Assembly (NCBI RefSeq): GCF_032362555.1 | Contig: NC_083516.1 | Coordinates: 2,877,001-2,941,000 of the forward strand | Reading direction: 5' to 3' | DNA from: Amyelois transitella | Taxonomy: Eukaryota; Arthropoda; Insecta; Lepidoptera; Pyralidae | DNA length: 64,000 bases | Part shown: positions 59,882 to 64,000 of the stretch, piece after piece | Position numbering within the stretch: position 1 is the first letter of the stretch | Layout of the letters: each line of letters begins with the position of its first letter | Translations under genes and position numbers: made by a program | The notes under the pieces: generated by a model | What the model saw: the letters and a program-made list of their open reading frames with translations, nothing else | What the model was told of the DNA's origin: nothing | Databases searched by the model: none

Positions 59882-62800
59882 CTTTGGCTTAATAGAACAA
59901 AATAATAAAGCTGACAAACGACTTGAGAAAACTCAATCATTACTAAAAGATACATCTTTAATTACATTAATTTATCCCATATGAATAAGTTCAATGTCGA
60001 TTGACGACTCTCTAGTCGTCAATCATTGACTTGGATGTGCTCAGAAGAAAGCACCAAACAATTTCTAAAGCAAGATTAAAAGACTTGTTCCCCGTGACCA
60101 TACCAACACCAGCCTGCGTCCATAAGTGACGACTACTCACCCCGCTCACGCGATTCGAAATAAACATACGCAGCTACGCAATCGCGGAAAAATACCAAAC
60201 ACTTGCAAAATACTAGAAGGAACTGTTTGCTAGCCTATTCTTGATAATTATACCTAGGTAGAAGTGTACAGGCGACTAGCTGATATTATCTAAGGTTGAC
60301 TAATTATCTTATTTATTGTTTGAGTGCTTATCCTCTAGGCAACTGGCTGTTTGTTGATTTATAATAATTAGAGACTTATTTTTAAAACTACAAAAAAAAC
60401 ATACATAATGATTTTGAGGTTTAAAGAATCATTTGTAGTAGAATACTTAAAAAATAAAATAACAAAAGCGAGGATTACGTAACTAATGACCGTCCATGGG
60501 TAATTTTTATGGTTGGATAAACTCAACTCTAAATGGGCAAGTTAAAATGTGGCATTGATGAAACAGCCAGCTTCGTCTCGACCAACATATAGCGAAACAA
60601 AAATAAACTTTAAAAAGTACTGAAAAAACTAATTATTCAGTAGTTTCTCTTTTCGCACAGATTGTTAAAGCAAAGGGTAAAAAAGGGGTACTGTCACATC
60701 TCTGAACTGAATCTTATTTCCATTCATCCAACTAAACGTGGATAACAAGCCTTTGATGTGTTTCAAGGATACGAGTAACATAAAGGCCTGTAATAATGTA
60801 GATTTGATTCTGAACTTTCTATAGTTTGATCAAACTTGATAAATCGCGGTCGTTGGCTTGACTAATCGTGAACTACTGTTATATAACTAGTTTAATCAAA
60901 TCCAATCAAATACTTAATGTGATCTTCCTAAATCGACGTCAACAAAAGACTCTTATATTTTGAACGGATTTTGAAATTTATTTTTTCTATTTATTTGAAA
61001 ATAACATTTATTGAATAAGATTTATTAAACAATTTTTGTATATTAATGCAAATCAATACAGAGTAAGTAGGTAGAGTGTTAAGACTAAGGACCAGCTTAT
61101 CATAGTCGACTGAAATGTAAAAAAAAGATACTTATTTATCTCTATCTATATAAAGAGCTAAAATTATACAAAAAGTTAACCTAAATAACATAAGCATCTG
61201 TAAGACTTTCAAAGAAAGGAGTACATTTTTAATTGAAAAAAGTTATGATAGAAAATTATTCATGCATCTGATCAGCCTAGTTGAAGCAATAAAATCAGTC
61301 GATAAAGCCTCAGTGACTGCGCAAATGCAGTGAACCTACCCAGGAAATACATGTTCAAATATGAAACACGGAGGTAAATGGAAGAAGCATTTTACTGAAA
61401 GCATTTAATTTTTTGCCCATAATGAAAGCATCTCGTAATTTGATTAAACAAATTGACTCGAAAGCCATCACCGGCTAAATGATGTTTGGTTTTCAGATAG
61501 TGACAGATTGCTAACACAACGCCTGAAAGAAGAATTCCGAGACTCCTTTCCATTTTAAATAAACCTCCCAAAACATCAATCTTGAGAAATTAGCAGCACA
61601 TTCAATAATCGGAACTTTAATAACTACGCACGAGTCATATGATTAAGTCAATCTATCACTATTTAGACAGATGTTTATTTAACAATACTTTTGTATTATC
61701 CGCAAACTTGAAAACTAAGTACGCACTTGAATCAATATACCTCGACACATATGTACCTACCTAACAAACAAAGTATATATGTATTTATGCTATTTGGTTT
61801 TTTAGGAAGTATTTTTTCGGTCTAGCTTCTATATAGGCGTACCAATGGGAAAATACAAAAAGAGGACGCTATTCTATCGGATCAAAAATAAATGAAGTTA
61901 AGTATTATCAACTCCATAACACGGCGGCGAAGTGAACTTAAAATCACCCAGCACACTTAAATAATTAAATCTCCAATAAAATATAGGTAGTCATAGAATT
62001 ATTCAATAAAGAATATCAATTATTTTCTAAATATTAAATATTATGTCTAGATATATATCTATTAATATTGTCTGTGTTTTCATATTATTCTACCTTTACG
62101 GTAAAGGTAAGTTTAATGCCACCTCTCGAACTTTGTTGATAAACTCTTATGAGAAGTTACGTTGACATTGCGTCACCTATGAATAAATGTCTACAACCAG
62201 CCATTACGTCGCCTCTGTATCCTCTCGAATAACCGTATCGTTGTTTAAATCAATATTTTTCCACAGTTTGCCGTAAAACTTCTTGTTATTACCACGTTTT
62301 CCCTGTAGATAAAAGGTTAGGCAAACATTTAACAAAGCCTAGGAAAGTACTTAGAGTACTACGCTGTGTTTGGTTTGTCGCATAAATAAGTTCTTAAATG
62401 AGTAGTTAGGCATGTTTCCAACACATTGCAAAATTATCAAAATATAAAAATGAATTAGCAAAAACTAACACACAGTCTCATAATATTCGTACAAACAACG
62501 TATCCCCGAGCAAGTGAATCATTTCCCATCGGCTAGCAAATTATCATACAATGCGCTGCGATGCAAACGTAAGGTGAAATAGATCAGACTGATTAAATTA
62601 AATTATGTAGGAATTTCATTTAATTTGAATAGTTCACGACATAAATAAAATTTACTGGAAAAAAAAACAAATGTTGAAGGTTTTTTTCAGGATCATTTAA
62701 AAGTAGTAGGTGTTATCATAAGACAATAATAAAATAACAAAAATAAGTTAGGATGAAACATTTACATACAAATACACACAAACATATCGTTCACGTCTTT

Positions 62801-63290
62801 ATCCTTACTACCTCAATTGGAAGCAAAGGCAACAGTTTCAATAGACATAGGCCACATTTAGCTGAAGGCCTTGATAATAACCCTTGAACCTTTAAATGAC
62901 ATCTACAATCTTTGCAGGAAGTGTGGCAGATATCCAATCGAAAAAGATGGACTGATCCTTTTTTAAGTTCCGTGAGCCACAAGGCTAATGCAAAAATATT
63001 TTTTTATACACCGTTAAAACTTAATAAAATTCAAAGTCACAAGCAGTTCCAGCGGTCAAAAGCTCAATGACTCAAGCGTAGACAAATGATATGCCTCCAA
63101 TATGTCTATAATTAGAACTTGAAACCGGTCAGGTAGGTAACTGAATATTCAAGATCATTATAAAAACGGTTACGCAATCCTTACAAAAAACATTGACTGA
63201 TGTTTAATTAAAACTTAAATTAATTAGATTCTCCAGTCAATATGGAAGTAGTAGAGTTTACCCTAAATGTAGACATAATTTTTTTTAAAT
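59882..63290. other. AT-rich sequence without a recognised gene
   Basis: I see no conserved coding sequence. A short perfect hairpin lies at 59999-60024 (11-bp arms GATTGACGACT and its complement, 4-base loop). A small palindrome 'tacctttacggtaaaggta' lies near 62091. Confidence 0.5.
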
Positions 63291-63432
63291 AAACAATACA
63301 GATATAATAGTTGAAGAAGAAAACGACGAATCAACATCATCTACAATAAACATGTCCTACAACGACGATAATATAACAAAGATACAAAGAAAAGCGAAAC
63401 AAATATACATTGCTTGATGAGTATTTGTTTAG

Positions 63433-63675
63433 TATTGTGTTCTTTATCCAAGTAATTTTAATTACTTGGATAAAGAACACAAACAAAAAACACTAGAACT
63501 CTCAGCAAAACCTAGTATGATTCATCTCATATTGTACCTTACAAAAACAGAGCCAGGAATGCTTGAACTTTGGCTTGATGCCACGAATGACTACGGGAAA
63601 TATCACTTAATCAGCACTACTGAAGATCAACAAGCTATTTATAATGAATCGATTCTCTATTTGATGTTCTTTTAA
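63433..63675 (+). pseudogene. Unrecognised open frame beside the inverted repeat
   Basis: Open from 63433 to the TAA at 63675 without an early ATG. The product contains KPSMIHLILYLTKTEPGMLE and WLDATNDYGKYHLIST, which look protein-like rather than random. A second open segment lies upstream at 63299-63418 (IVEEENDESTSSTINMSYND) and ends in TGATGA. Both may be pieces of one decayed or spliced gene or mobile element. No family recognised. Confidence 0.25.
63435..63482. repeat. Perfect 23-bp inverted repeat
   Basis: Arms 63435-63457 and 63460-63482 are exact reverse complements separated by TT (inner sequence 'ccaagtaattttaattactt'). It could be a cruciform-forming element, a MITE core or a recent inverted duplication. 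Confidence 0.8.
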
Positions 63676-64000
63676 TGCGAGCAACAGAACCCATAATACC
63701 AACTTAACCATTAGCCACTGTTAACATAACAGTAAAAAAGACGTATGTCAATACCTTAAAAAGAACTGCTTATAACCAGAAAGTTTATTAATATTAGATA
63801 ACAATAAAACCCTGTTTGACTATAACCAGTTTGATAAAATGCGTAGAATCGTGACACGTGGATATCACGTCGAGGTCAAGTTAAATGAAGCGATTGAAGT
63901 CAGAGACATCAAGATACATGGTATTTTGTTCTGATGATAGCTTGACTCTTGATCTTGACACGAGATTAAAGACAAAAGTTAATAGAGGTTGAACTATGCA

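Noticed and set aside
1-64000. CRISPR arrays, prokaryotic operons, ribosome binding sites
   Set aside because: None present; introns, polyadenylation signals and retroelements show a eukaryotic nuclear sequence.

Overview
This is a eukaryotic nuclear window, most likely from a moth or butterfly (Lepidoptera). Evidence: AT-rich introns and intergenic DNA, small exons with GT-AG borders, insect gene families, and many short interspersed repeats of lepidopteran type (tRNA-related SINEs, 5'-truncated LINE tails ending in (ATAC)n or (GATA)n, and fragments carrying the 'cccgcgacttcgtccgc' motif). Gene models below were assembled by hand from splice sites and reading-frame continuity; every internal junction was checked for phase.

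Layout. 181-1393 (+): C-terminal end of an unrecognised protein. 3178-11319 (+): complete 11-exon, 471-residue TULIP-fold protein resembling arthropod group-7-allergen-like/JHBP-like lipid-binding proteins; one of its introns holds a six-copy tandem duplication of a splice acceptor plus partial exon. 14986-16604 (+) and 16937-18214 (-): two convergent, paralogous small single-pass membrane proteins of unknown function. 19088-21207 (+): POP7/Rpp20, the Alba-family subunit of RNase P/MRP; its stop codon overlaps the start codon of TMEM203 (21207-21614, +), so the two look dicistronic. 21761-26178 (-): complete 12-exon, 725-residue coiled-coil protein, possibly related to the meiotic synaptonemal-complex factor SIX6OS1, with an E2F-like site upstream. 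28531-38800 (-): inositol hexakisphosphate kinase (IP6K) with all catalytic motifs, seven coding exons and a 3' UTR probably reaching about 27064.

From 38.8 kb to the end I recognise no conserved protein apart from retrotransposon remains. This part is AT-rich with a few GC-rich islands (38.2, 45.35, 46.05 and 53.05 kb) and one spliceable orphan exon on the minus strand (47118-47203). It may be the 5' intron and promoter region of IP6K. It also holds a 5'-truncated LINE (54212-55470), a 63-nt near-perfect hairpin (58464-58526) and a 23-bp inverted repeat next to a small open frame (63435-63675).

The genes do not form one pathway. The points most worth following are the uncharacterised membrane-protein pair, the overlapping POP7-TMEM203 unit, the acceptor/exon tandem array and the SIX6OS1-like candidate.
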